Shown here: positions 17,155 through 26,094 of the stretch, piece after piece
Layout: every line of letters begins with the position of its first letter
Position numbering within the stretch: position 1 is the first letter of the stretch
Assembly (NCBI GenBank): GCA_934122275.1
Contig: CAKOWI010000001.1
Location: 1 to 64,000, forward strand
DNA length: 64,000 nucleotides
Source: an uncultured Bacilli bacterium
GTDB taxonomy: Bacteria; Bacillota_I; Bacilli_A; RF39; UBA660
Direction of reading: 5' to 3'
Program-made: the position numbers and the translations under genes
The notes under the pieces: generated by a model
What the model saw: only the letters and a program-made list of their open reading frames with translations
What the model was told of the DNA's origin: nothing
Database searches by the model: none

Positions 17155-17483
17155 ACAAAAAAAGTAATGATCCTGATAAAACCATTACTTTCTAGTTTGA
17201 AACGAAAAACCACTCTAATCTCAAGCAAACCCTAAAATCATTTTCAAACATTATCAGTGTCTAATGTGGCATTCTATTTTCATGAGTTTTCTTTCTCATT
17301 TACAATTGTAACATCTAGATATAAATAGAATTAGCATCTCTAGCTATTTTCTTAAAGCGTGATAAGTATTACTATATCGTTCAATTTGAAATTAATGATC
17401 TTTTAAATCTATAACCATCTAAAGTTTCCCTTGATAATTAAATAATTTCAAATCAAATTGTAATACAATCATCTATCTAGACT
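17155..17483 (-). ncRNA. Candidate structured small RNA, about 0.33 kb
   Basis: The stretch between murG and the gene at 17545 has no plausible ORF but has a strong promoter (17490-17517) and a textbook terminator (17157-17191) on the minus strand. The predicted RNA is rich in complementary segments: GTATTAC with GTAATAC, CAATTT plus GAAATTA with TAATTTC plus AAATTG across a bulge, TCTAGAT with ATCTAGA, ATTCTATTT with AAATAGAAT enclosing ATGAG/CTCAT, and CATTA with TAATG. I find no hallmarks of tmRNA, RNase P RNA, SRP RNA, T-box or common riboswitches. It has its own promoter, so it is not just a murG leader; it ends about 80 bases before the murG start. Confidence 0.6.
17157..17191 (-). terminator. 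Terminator of the candidate ncRNA
   Basis: AAAGTAATG and CATTACTTT (17183-17191 and 17161-17169) pair perfectly and run into seven consecutive T on the minus strand. On the plus strand only a weak T run follows, so the direction is minus. Confidence 0.85.
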
Positions 17484-17489
17484 AATTAC

Positions 17490-17517
17490 ATTTTATCATA
17501 AATAGAGATAATGTCAA
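17490..17517 (-). promoter_or_regulatory. Promoter of the candidate ncRNA
   Basis: TTGACA at 17512-17517, a 16-base spacer and TAAAAT at 17490-17495 with an extended -10 TG one base upstream. It lies just downstream of the gene ending at 17545 and fires away from it. Confidence 0.75.
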
Positions 17518-17544
17518 TATTTATTTGAAATTTTGTTATATTTT

Positions 17545-17787
17545 TTATGCATTATGCAGCCTAGATATAAATATATTGTTTATTTGTTCTAATTCTTCAC
17601 TTGGTATATCAATTACACTATATTTTTCGTTTTCACACTTTAATTCATAAACACTACAATTATTTGTTGTCAAATCATTTTCATTATCAACCTCAACACC
17701 AAACAAAAATATTCTTTTATTTCTTTCAAACCCGTCTAATACATAATAATTAGCCCCGTTTGATAACTTTATAATCTTATCTATCAT
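17545..17787 (-). CDS. Small hypothetical protein (DUF1292-like)
   Basis: 80 residues. The pattern, a beta-strand-rich N-terminal half (YYVLDGFERNKRIFLFGVEV), an acidic turn, a strand with YELKCENEKYSVID and a C-terminal helix, resembles the small DUF1292 proteins of Bacillota, of unknown function; the match is loose. It overlaps the preceding gene by ATGA and is the last of a three-gene operon. GGAGGT precedes the ATG. Similar architecture to the first gene of the same operon. Confidence 0.5.
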   Translation of the reverse strand: MIDKIIKLSNGANYYVLDGFERNKRIFLFGVEVDNENDLTTNNCSVYELKCENEKYSVIDIPSEELEQINNIFISRLHNA

Positions 17788-19361
17788 AATGTCTTACCTC
17801 CAACTTTTTGAAGTAATTCTAAAGCTGACACCCAAGCTTGTGAAACTCCATCTTTACTTGCAACATCAACAGCTATTTGACTAGGATCAACTCCGTAGTT
17901 ATTACAAAAGTCAGTAAGTGATACTCCTTTTGTATCTACCATAGCACCAAGAGAACCATCTGGATTAACTATTCTAAACTGTTTAAAAATTGAATTTCCG
18001 TTTACATATTCTGATATCAATTTTTCAGTATAATTTCCATTTGTTGCCCAACTTGCAGTGTCATGTCCTACAGAAACATTATAATCACCAACATTTTCTC
18101 CTATCTTTATTCCATCCACTGGTGAAGATAATTTAGGCTGATCTGTTGCAGTTATACTACTAGTTTTCGAATTACTTACATCAGTGCCTTGCAGAACATT
18201 ACCTTGAGATGCAAAATTATATATTGAGCTAGCAACATTTAAACTCAATCCTGTGTAGATAGAACCATTTAAAAACCATGTAACATCACGACAAAACTCT
18301 TCAGATTTAAAGTAGCTCTTCAACTTTTTCATTGCCTCTTGTATCTTTGTTTTCGGTTCTTCGGTATCTTCTATAGGTAATTCACCATTTAATCTTTTCT
18401 GAATCAATTTTTTTCTTCTCTTAGAAATCAATCTCTTAGTAATTCCTCCAGCAATCGCTAGTACAGATACACCTACAGTACCACAAGTAAAGAATACTGC
18501 TGCACCAGTTCCTATACCTAATGCTAAAGATATATATGTTTTCCAAGTTTTTTTAGGCGAATTTTCTAATATCGTAGGCATTTCAGGCTCTGGCATTGGA
18601 GTAGGATTCTCATGTTCCAGTGTTGAATCCGAATTTTCGGATTCTGTTGTTGGAATAGGATTTTCAAGCTCTGGCGTTGATGAAACTGGTGATTCAGTAA
18701 GAACTGAATTCTTTTCTGAATGTGCTATATATAATTGAAATAATTCTGGTTTACTTTTAAGTTTTTCATATAAAGTTTCTTTTATATACTTTTCTAACTC
18801 CTTATTTTCTAACTCCATTTCCATTAATATTTTTATAGCCTCATATATCTCTTTTCTATCATATCCTTTTTCCATATATCTATTTAAAAGCAATATACGC
18901 ATATTAATAGCATACTTTATTTGTTGCTTCATATAATTTTTTTCTTCCAACTCTATTTTATCTATTACCAGAAGTTCCTCATCTAGCTTCTGCTCTTGCT
19001 CTTTTTCTGAAAGTTTTGGAAATTCCTCTATATAAAACAATTCTCTTTCTAATCTTTCATATTCTTCATTTTTTCTTTTTTCTTTTTCTTCATCAGTAAG
19101 AGAATCATCACTTTCTATATTAGATATAATTTTTTTTACCTCATCACAAGTTTCAACTGATTTTTGTTTTGTTTCTTGTTCTGAAAGATGGATTATTTCT
19201 TCTAACTCTTTTTTTACCCATGAACGTTCAATTTGACATCTATTACTTATCTTTTCATACTCTTCTGACATATCTTGAAATTTTTTTATAGCAACCTTTG
19301 AATTTCTAATACAATCATTTTTTCTTTCTGTAAATTTACCATATTCATTATAATCACTCAT
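17784..19361 (-). CDS. Coiled-coil membrane protein, unknown
   Basis: 525 residues, not recognised. Residues 1 to about 210 are Glu/Lys-rich coiled coil; about 225-270 form a Pro/Glu/Ser/Thr-rich linker with repeated ENPIP/PEPEMP units; about 272-305 are a Gly- and Ala-rich hydrophobic stretch (GIGTGAAVFF and following) that may insert in the membrane; a basic RKKLIQKR cluster follows; a second weak hydrophobic stretch lies near 355-385; the C-terminal 130 residues look globular. Middle gene of an operon inserted between mraY and murG. No homology-based function can be given. Confidence 0.55.
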   Translation of the reverse strand: MSDYNEYGKFTERKNDCIRNSKVAIKKFQDMSEEYEKISNRCQIERSWVKKELEEIIHLSEQETKQKSVETCDEVKKIISNIESDDSLTDEEKEKRKNEEYERLERELFYIEEFPKLSEKEQEQKLDEELLVIDKIELEEKNYMKQQIKYAINMRILLLNRYMEKGYDRKEIYEAIKILMEMELENKELEKYIKETLYEKLKSKPELFQLYIAHSEKNSVLTESPVSSTPELENPIPTTESENSDSTLEHENPTPMPEPEMPTILENSPKKTWKTYISLALGIGTGAAVFFTCGTVGVSVLAIAGGITKRLISKRRKKLIQKRLNGELPIEDTEEPKTKIQEAMKKLKSYFKSEEFCRDVTWFLNGSIYTGLSLNVASSIYNFASQGNVLQGTDVSNSKTSSITATDQPKLSSPVDGIKIGENVGDYNVSVGHDTASWATNGNYTEKLISEYVNGNSIFKQFRIVNPDGSLGAMVDTKGVSLTDFCNNYGVDPSQIAVDVASKDGVSQAWVSALELLQKVGGKTL

Positions 19362-19363
19362 AA

Positions 19364-19627
19364 TTATTTCTCCATATCATTAATTAATTCTAATCTTTGA
19401 TTGGCCTTTTCACTAAAATATTGCAATAAAGGCTTTAATATGTTAGTATCTTTTTCCTCTATAAGACCTTTCTTTAAACATTTAAACACCGTAAATAGAT
19501 TTGTTGGTTCATCAAAATTATCAAGTTTGTTAACAAATATATAACTATCTCCATTATAATTTACCTTTTCTAAAGTAATATATTTGCCATTTTTCAAAGA
19601 AAATACATCATTTACTCTTATATTCAT
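19364..19627 (-). CDS. Small hypothetical protein
   Basis: 87 residues, beta strands in the first half (VFSLKNGKYITLEKV, DSYIFVNKLD) and a helical C-terminus, similar in plan to the 80-residue protein at the end of the same operon. GTAGGAGG precedes the ATG. It ends two bases before the coiled-coil membrane protein begins. The two small proteins may be paralogous partners of the large one; that is inference. Confidence 0.5.
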   Translation of the reverse strand: MNIRVNDVFSLKNGKYITLEKVNYNGDSYIFVNKLDNFDEPTNLFTVFKCLKKGLIEEKDTNILKPLLQYFSEKANQRLELINDMEK

Positions 19628-19714
19628 CTAATATCCTCCTACTAATACTTCAATTTAGTTTTATAAAATAATATATTTAAAGCAAAATTCAAAATTATGT
19701 AAGCATAACATTTA

Positions 19715-20218
19715 TCATTCAAAATATATATCTAAAATTCTTAGCATTTCATATGCTATATCTTTATACTTTGATATCTTATTATTATCAACTAAGACTC
19801 TTTTAACATCTGATAAATTAACATATCTAAGTTCGAAATTACCATCTTTTTCACAAGTAGTATAATGAGTATTGTTTAATTTAGGTTTAGCATTTGTATT
19901 AACTGCATAATAATATATTTTATTGCTCCTATTTTTCCCACTATTGTGATAATTTTTTGAATAATACTTTATCAATGCAAAAGGTTTACTATCAATATGA
20001 TCAAGTTTTATTCCAGATTCTTCTTCTATCTCCCTTATTAATGCATTTTCTAATGATTCTTCTTTTTCAACATGACCACCTATAAATTGGTATGTATTAT
20101 GACTATATCCTAATAATATTTGATTTTTATCATTTATTAATAAGGACTTTACCCTTGTAACATCTTCATCTATTTCTTCATCTTTTAATTTATCGTTATT
20201 TATAAATATTTCTTTCAT
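19715..20218 (-). CDS. Nudix hydrolase
   Basis: 167 residues. The Nudix box is intact: GGHVEKEESLENALIREIEE followed by ESGI, matching G-x5-E-x7-REUxEExGU. Members hydrolyse nucleoside diphosphates linked to another moiety; the substrate cannot be read from the sequence. GGTGATAAG precedes the ATG. It stands alone between the unknown operon and mraY and has no visible link to cell-wall synthesis. Confidence 0.85.
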   Translation of the reverse strand: MKEIFINNDKLKDEEIDEDVTRVKSLLINDKNQILLGYSHNTYQFIGGHVEKEESLENALIREIEEESGIKLDHIDSKPFALIKYYSKNYHNSGKNRSNKIYYYAVNTNAKPKLNNTHYTTCEKDGNFELRYVNLSDVKRVLVDNNKISKYKDIAYEMLRILDIYFE

Positions 20219-20271
20219 CTTATCACCACTTCATATTATACATACGATTATATCATAAAATAAGATAAAAT

Positions 20272-20292
20272 AAAAAGATGCTTATTGCATCC
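20272..20292 (-). terminator. Terminator of mraY
   Basis: GATGC and GCATC pair around AATAA and are followed by five T on the minus strand, immediately after the mraY stop. The stem is short. Confidence 0.6.
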
Positions 20293-21285
20293 TTATAACC
20301 ACGCACCATAAACTAATGCTGCAGTTCCTAAAATTAAACCTACTATCCAAAACAATTTAACAATATCTTGTTCTTTCCAGCCCATTTTTTCAAAATTATG
20401 ATGAAGTGGTGTCATTAAAAACACCTTTTTCTTAAATACTAAAACTGAAATAACCTGAATTATAACCGTTAATGTTTCTATAACAAACACACCCATGATA
20501 ACTGCAAAGGTTATTTCGTGTCTTGTAAGTATTGCAACTGATGCTAAAACTCCACCTAAAGCAAGTGAACCAGTATCACCCATGAAGACTTTTGCAGGAT
20601 GAGTATTATAAACTAAAAAGCCTAGTATAGAACCTGATAATATAAAGCAAAAGATTGCTATATCTTCATATCCAGCAAGCCATGTAGTTGTCCATGATAT
20701 AACACCAAGTACTAATGATGCAATAAAACATAATCCACCAGCAAGTCCATCTAATCCATCTGTTATATTTACTGCATTAGATGATGCAACTAATATGAAT
20801 AGAATGAAAAATCCGTATAACCAACCAATATCAATTTTTAAATTAAATGCATGAAACCACAAAAGTGGTTCAGAACCTGATTTCATATATATATAAAAGA
20901 ATACTATTGCAATAACAACTTGACCAAACAACTTTTGTATTTCAGTTAATCCTTCATTCTGCTTTCTTTTAATCTTCAAAAAATCATCTAAAAATCCTAA
21001 AAAAGCATATGCAATAAAGACAAAAAGTACTATAAGTAAATTACTATTAATGTTAATCTTATGAGTAAAATACATTATTAAAATAGTAATAAACGTAGGA
21101 ACAATAAATATTAATCCACCCATTGTTGGAATACCATTTTTCTTTTTATGATTATCACCAACAAATATACTTATTCTTTGACCAATATGCATTTTTTTTA
21201 ATAAAGGTATCATAAAATAACCCATGATTGTAGATATTATGAAACCAATCATTAATGCAAGAATTGATTTCGTTAATATAAACAT
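20293..21285 (-). CDS. mraY: Phospho-N-acetylmuramoyl-pentapeptide transferase
   Basis: 330 residues, about ten membrane helices. It transfers phospho-MurNAc-pentapeptide to undecaprenyl phosphate, giving lipid I. The family motifs GFLDDFLKIK, NAVNITDGLDGLAGG and the MTPLHHNFEKMGWKE loop are present with the catalytic Asp residues. GAGGTGAT precedes the ATG. Downstream of the PBP gene, as in the Bacillus dcw cluster (spoVD-mraY). Confidence 0.97.
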   Translation of the reverse strand: MFILTKSILALMIGFIISTIMGYFMIPLLKKMHIGQRISIFVGDNHKKKNGIPTMGGLIFIVPTFITILIMYFTHKININSNLLIVLFVFIAYAFLGFLDDFLKIKRKQNEGLTEIQKLFGQVVIAIVFFYIYMKSGSEPLLWFHAFNLKIDIGWLYGFFILFILVASSNAVNITDGLDGLAGGLCFIASLVLGVISWTTTWLAGYEDIAIFCFILSGSILGFLVYNTHPAKVFMGDTGSLALGGVLASVAILTRHEITFAVIMGVFVIETLTVIIQVISVLVFKKKVFLMTPLHHNFEKMGWKEQDIVKLFWIVGLILGTAALVYGAWL

Positions 21286-21369
21286 ATAATCACCTCTTTA
21301 TATCTTTATAATTATACTATATATTTTTTGATTTTTACACTTTTTTATACTTTATTTACTATTATTTTA

Positions 21370-23277
21370 CTAATTACCTAACATAAGTCTTACTGTACTA
21401 CTTTCTTCAAGTCTTGTTCCAGCTTCTGGAGATTGTTCAACTACTATATTTCCACTACCACTATATTCAACATTGTACTTATTTAGTACTTTTTGAGCTT
21501 CTTTAGGTGTTTTTCCAACCACATTTTCTACCGTATAATATTTTTTATCATTCCAATTATATTTTTTTTCAGAAGTATTTTTTCTTTTTTCAATACCTAA
21601 TGCATCAATAGAATCAGTTAAAATAGCTTTTGCTATTGGTGCTGATACAACACCACCATACTGTACTACTCTCTTTGGATTGTTTATTGCAACATATACA
21701 ACTATTTGAGGATCATCAGCTGGTAAAAATCCAATAAATGATAATATATAATTTCCAACTAAATATCTTCCATTTTCTACTTTCTGTGCTGTTCCTGTTT
21801 TTCCTCCTACTCTGTATCCTTCTATATAAGCACCTCTACCACTACCATTTGTAACAACACTTTCTAAAGCCCTTCTAACTTCATAAGAAGTTTCTTTACT
21901 TATTACACTTCTTACCTTTGTTGAAGTATTTTCCTTAATAACAGAGTTAGTTTCTGGATCATTTAAACTTTTAACTATATATGGTTTATAAAGTGTGCCA
22001 CCATTAATTGCTGCTGATACTGCTGTTATTTGTTGTATAGGAGTTACTGATACACCTTGACCAAAAGCAGTTGTAGCAAGTTCTACTGGTCCTACTTTAT
22101 CTAAGTCAAATATTATACCTGATGCTTCACCGTTTAAATCAACACCAGTTTTTTTGCCAAAGCCAAATTTATCTATATAGCTAAAAAGAGTATCTTTTCC
22201 CAATCTATTTCCAAGTTCAACAAATCCCGGGTTGCAAGAATTTTCAACTACCTGTAAAAACGTTTGAGCACCATGACCTCCTGCTTTCCAACATTTTATC
22301 TTTGCATTAGCTACCTTTACTTTTCCAGAGTCATAAAAAGTATCCTTATCTAAATCAACCAATTTTTCATTTAGAGCTGCTGATAAAGTTATTATTTTGA
22401 AAGTAGATCCAGGTTCATATGTTGCCCAAATAGGAAGATTTCTATTAAGAGTTTCTATATCATAATTTTTATAATTACTAGCTTCAAAATTAGGTCTAGA
22501 CGATATAGCAAGTATTTCACCAGTGTTCGGATTCATAGCTATTGCAAGAGCAGTTTCAGGATTATATTTAGTAACCGCATTATCTAATTCTCTTTCTACA
22601 CTAGCTTGAATCTTTTGATTAATGGTAAGTGTTACATTAACTCCATTAGATGGTGTTTCATATACCTGACTTAGCTTTAATTTATTTCCCTTTGCATCAG
22701 AAAAATACTTTATAGCACCATATTGTCCTGTCAAATACTTATCATACTGTAACTCTATTCCAGAAAGTCCTTGATTATCTATTCCAACAAATCCTAAAGT
22801 GTGAGAAAGCATTGAACCATAAGGATAGCTTCTTTTTGATTCTCTTACTAAATAAACTCCCTTTAGATTTAATTTCTCAATTTTTTCAGCAACTTCATAT
22901 GATAACCTTCTTCCAAATGGATGAACCCTTTCAATACTTGTATTTTTATAAACATGACTTTTCATAGTATCATAAGAAACATTAAGAATTTTAGATAACT
23001 TTTCTGTTACCTCTTTTTTATCTTCTATTTGATTAGGAATTAAAACTAATGATGTAGTAGTAATATTATCAGCAAGTACAACACCATTTCCATCATATAT
23101 TTTTCCTCTGTCTGCCTCTATTGGTAAATTACGACTCCATAAATCATTAGCTAAATTATTTAATTTATCATACTCAAACACTTGAATATAAAATACTTTT
23201 AATATAATTACTATAAAAACTATAAATATTCCAATTACAAATATCTTTATTTTTTGATCAACCTGTTTATTATTCAA
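21370..23277 (-). CDS. Class B penicillin-binding protein (SpoVD/PBP2B type)
   Basis: 635 residues. An N-terminal membrane helix (about 10-32), the dimerisation domain, then a transpeptidase domain with the active-site SxxK in GSTFKI, the SxN motif in ENSCNPGF and KTG in GGKTGTAQK, and a single C-terminal PASTA domain (VENVVGKTPKEAQ and following). One PASTA domain fits SpoVD (cortex synthesis) better than PBP2B, which has two, but as the only such gene here it might serve vegetative division. The start is TTG with GGTGAT upstream. It precedes mraY. Confidence 0.9.
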   Translation of the reverse strand: MNNKQVDQKIKIFVIGIFIVFIVIILKVFYIQVFEYDKLNNLANDLWSRNLPIEADRGKIYDGNGVVLADNITTTSLVLIPNQIEDKKEVTEKLSKILNVSYDTMKSHVYKNTSIERVHPFGRRLSYEVAEKIEKLNLKGVYLVRESKRSYPYGSMLSHTLGFVGIDNQGLSGIELQYDKYLTGQYGAIKYFSDAKGNKLKLSQVYETPSNGVNVTLTINQKIQASVERELDNAVTKYNPETALAIAMNPNTGEILAISSRPNFEASNYKNYDIETLNRNLPIWATYEPGSTFKIITLSAALNEKLVDLDKDTFYDSGKVKVANAKIKCWKAGGHGAQTFLQVVENSCNPGFVELGNRLGKDTLFSYIDKFGFGKKTGVDLNGEASGIIFDLDKVGPVELATTAFGQGVSVTPIQQITAVSAAINGGTLYKPYIVKSLNDPETNSVIKENTSTKVRSVISKETSYEVRRALESVVTNGSGRGAYIEGYRVGGKTGTAQKVENGRYLVGNYILSFIGFLPADDPQIVVYVAINNPKRVVQYGGVVSAPIAKAILTDSIDALGIEKRKNTSEKKYNWNDKKYYTVENVVGKTPKEAQKVLNKYNVEYSGSGNIVVEQSPEAGTRLEESSTVRLMLGN

Positions 23278-23321
23278 TTATTATCACCTGTAATAATTTT
23301 ATGATTAACAAAGTATAAAAA

Positions 23322-23348
23322 AGAACATATTATTTTAAAATATGTTCT
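23322..23348 (-). terminator. Terminator of the ABC exporter gene
   Basis: AGAACATATT and AATATGTTCT pair perfectly around a 7-base loop and are followed by six T on the minus strand, directly after the transporter stop. Confidence 0.85.
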
Positions 23349-23350
23349 AC

Positions 23351-25084
23351 TTAAAATTCTAATTTACTAGGACTATATAATTCTTTATATAATTTGCAAC
23401 TCTTAATTAACTCTTTATGATTTCCTTTAGCTAAAACTTTACCATCATCAATTACATAAATAATATCGGAATCCATAATAGTAGAAAGTCTATGAGCAAC
23501 TATTATGATAGTATGATCCTCAACTAAGTTATCAATAGTTTCTTTAATGTATTCTTGTGATGTATTATCAAGCGCTGAAGTTGCTTCATCAAAAAGTATT
23601 ACTTTAGTATTCTTTAGAAGAGTTCTTGCAATCGCAATTCTTTGTTTTTGACCTCCTGATAAGTTTACTCCACCCTCACCAATTATGGTATTATATTTTT
23701 TAGGAAGACTCATAATATAATCATCAATATATGCTTTTTTGCACACATTTCTAATTTCAGATAAACTTGCATTTTCTTTTACTATTTTAAAATTCTCTAA
23801 GATAGTAGTATTAAATAAATAAGGTGTTTGTCTTATAATTGACATATTATTTCTAAGTGAATCTTCAGTTAAATCTTTAATATCTATATTATTTAATTTT
23901 ATGCTTCCATAAGTACAATCAAAATACCTAGAAAGCAAATTAAACAAAGTAGATTTTCCTTGTCCACTTCTTCCTACTATAGCAATCTTCTTATTAGGAA
24001 CTAAATCCATTGTTAATCCTTTTAGTATTAATTTCTCATCATCACGATATTTAAATTTAACATTTTTAAATTTAAGTTCAACCTTTTTATCTGATAATTC
24101 TTTAGTCCCAAATTTTTCATCACTATATAATCTATTGTTTAATATTTCATCTATTCTATTTAATGAAACAGTAATCTTATTATAATATACTCCAAATTCT
24201 GACAAAGACTCTACAACATCATCTATTCTCCAAATATATTTTTCTATAATTATAAATGATGATAATAATATTGAACCATTAAATACTTGAATACCAAGAG
24301 TAATCAAAATTATAAATTGTATTGAAAAATATAAAAAATTATTAATTCCATAATATATTGATTCTGTAACTCCTATTTTTCTTTGTTTATCAAACAAATT
24401 TTCAATTAAACTAAAAATATTTCTATTTATGTTATCCTTTATACCAAGTGATTTTATTTCTCTTATTCCAGTAATATTTTGAGTAGTAACTTTTATGTAT
24501 TCATCAGATTTACTTTTAATTTCTTCCTGTGTTTTCTTTATTTTTGGATAATATACATTTGACAATAAAAACATTATAATGCATAAAATAATAAGTTCTA
24601 CTCCAACTACAAAAGACACTGTAAATGATACTATAATTATTATAAGTGCTATTACAAGTCTACAAGTTAACTTAATAAGTTTATTCAACATTTCCAAAAT
24701 TCTTTCTGGATCAGTTGATAATCTATTAACGAATTCCCCAACACCAATTTCTTCAAACGCAATTGCAGGTAATTTACCTATTTTTAAATACAATTCTTTA
24801 TTAACATTTTCAACAAACTTCTTTTCTAAATAATTGTATAATAACTGACTTGGAATATGAAGTATTACCCACGCAAAAATAATAACAGAGCTCCATATAG
24901 TTAAATAAATAAAAAACATTTTTTTATTTCCATCAAAAAGTGCTTGAAAAGCATACGACCATATAAAAGCATTAAGTAATGACTCAAAATATTTTAATAC
25001 TGTAAAAAATACGTAAATAAAAAGTTTTAGTTTATCTTTTTTAAAATATTTAAATAATATCTTAAAGTTATTTATTTTTTTCAT
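23351..25084 (-). CDS. ABC exporter, fused permease and ATPase
   Basis: 577 residues. Six membrane helices (about 20-310) then a nucleotide-binding domain with Walker A GRSGQGKST, Q-loop, signature LSGGQKQRIAIARTLL, Walker B VILFDEATSALD and the switch His in VAHRLST. A type IV (MsbA/LmrA-like) half-transporter that should act as a homodimer. No C39 peptidase domain. GGAGG precedes the ATG. It is transcribed with a 27-residue ORF immediately upstream. The substrate is unknown; drug or peptide export are the usual roles. Confidence 0.9.
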   Translation of the reverse strand: MKKINNFKILFKYFKKDKLKLFIYVFFTVLKYFESLLNAFIWSYAFQALFDGNKKMFFIYLTIWSSVIIFAWVILHIPSQLLYNYLEKKFVENVNKELYLKIGKLPAIAFEEIGVGEFVNRLSTDPERILEMLNKLIKLTCRLVIALIIIIVSFTVSFVVGVELIILCIIMFLLSNVYYPKIKKTQEEIKSKSDEYIKVTTQNITGIREIKSLGIKDNINRNIFSLIENLFDKQRKIGVTESIYYGINNFLYFSIQFIILITLGIQVFNGSILLSSFIIIEKYIWRIDDVVESLSEFGVYYNKITVSLNRIDEILNNRLYSDEKFGTKELSDKKVELKFKNVKFKYRDDEKLILKGLTMDLVPNKKIAIVGRSGQGKSTLFNLLSRYFDCTYGSIKLNNIDIKDLTEDSLRNNMSIIRQTPYLFNTTILENFKIVKENASLSEIRNVCKKAYIDDYIMSLPKKYNTIIGEGGVNLSGGQKQRIAIARTLLKNTKVILFDEATSALDNTSQEYIKETIDNLVEDHTIIIVAHRLSTIMDSDIIYVIDDGKVLAKGNHKELIKSCKLYKELYSPSKLEF

Positions 25085-25110
25085 TTTACCTCCATCCGGT
25101 AGGCAAATGA

Positions 25111-25194
25111 TTAAAGTGTGTGAGAAAACTCACAATAAAAACTTATAAATCTATTTACACTACCAATTTTATTTTCTTGAATTTTATCGCTCAT
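25111..25194 (-). CDS. 27-residue ORF upstream of the ABC exporter
   Basis: A short ORF beginning MSDKIQENKIG and ending FYCEFSHTL, with GAAAGG ten bases before the ATG and its own promoter. The stop lies 26 bases before the exporter start. It could be an exported peptide (one Cys, aromatic C-terminal half) or a translated leader that regulates the exporter. Supporting a leader role, GTGAGAAAA at its start codon is complementary to TTTTCTCAC near its end, while a local GTGAG/CTCAC hairpin competes. Confidence 0.5.
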   Translation of the reverse strand: MSDKIQENKIGSVNRFISFYCEFSHTL

Positions 25195-25228
25195 TTTCTC
25201 ACAACCTTTCTAATAAAATTCTGCTTAA

Positions 25229-25257
25229 ACAATAACACATATATTTTTATATGTCAA
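25229..25257 (-). promoter_or_regulatory. Promoter of small ORF and ABC exporter
   Basis: TTGACA at 25252-25257, a 17-base spacer, TATTGT at 25229-25234. Confidence 0.7.
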
Positions 25258-25262
25258 ACATT

Positions 25263-26086
25263 TTAATTGGTAAATCTTAGCAAATAACCATCTGGATCTT
25301 GTATTAAAAATTGTTTATCTTCTACATATTCATCATTAACTCTATATTTCTAACTTCCATACTAATATTAATTCCTCTTCCATATGGATACTTTAATTCA
25401 CCAACATTCCAGTTATTATTAATTTCTTCAATCATTAGCTGATTGTTATCTAGTTTTAAAAAACAAAATTTATTTTCTTTTCTCTCATACATACATTTAA
25501 ATCCTAAGTCTTCGTAGAATTTTCTACTTAAATCAATATTGGATACAGATAGTTCTGGTATTAAACTATTAAATTTAATAAAACTATCATTTAACTTTTT
25601 TTCATAATAATTAACAAGAATATTTTCACCATTTAAATAGCTTTCATAACCAGTTTTAATATACTTAGTAAATCCCCAATTAAAATATATTTTAATGTTT
25701 CTAACTTCAGATGGTTCTACTCCTAATGTTAGAGTATCAAATCCCTTGCTTATTAAATCTTCTTCCATAAATTTATACAACTTTGAAAAGTAACCTTTAT
25801 TTTCAAAGTCTCTATCACTTCTAAATGCAGTTAAGTAAGCTTTTTTATTCCCTATCAATCCATCTTTATTTTGCATATCTAAATCATTTTCAGAAATTAT
25901 TGCTGTTGCTTCTGTAATTATATCACCGTTTAATAATCCCATATAAACAATTCTTGTATCCAAATTTCTTAATGATTGTCTTTTAAATTGTTTCCATAAT
26001 CCTGAATTATTATGATTTTTTATTTCTTCATCCCACTTTTTTATTATTAATTCTTTACTTGCTATAACACATTCATAATTATCCAT
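25263..26086 (-). pseudogene. GNAT-glyoxalase fusion with internal deletion and frameshift
   Basis: The open part (25322-26086, 254 residues) holds an N-terminal GNAT-like domain (about 1-165, with ENKGYFSKLYKFME) and the first half of a glyoxalase/bleomycin-resistance domain (SLIPELSVSNIDLSRKFYED and on). The frame hits TAG at 25322. In another frame, immediately downstream, is the C-terminus of the same domain: VNDEYVEDKQFLIQDPDG, ending in a TAA at 25263. About 20 residues between the halves are missing. The junction lies at an ATAGA sequence plausible as deletion microhomology. Probably inactive as a resistance-type protein, though the GNAT part may still be made. Confidence 0.7.
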
Positions 26087-26094
26087 AATATCTC

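Noticed and set aside
17155..17483. tmRNA, RNase P RNA, SRP RNA or T-box leader
   Set aside because: None of the conserved sequences of these RNAs (such as the T-box UGGNACCGCG, the tmRNA tRNA-like ends or RNase P conserved regions) could be found.
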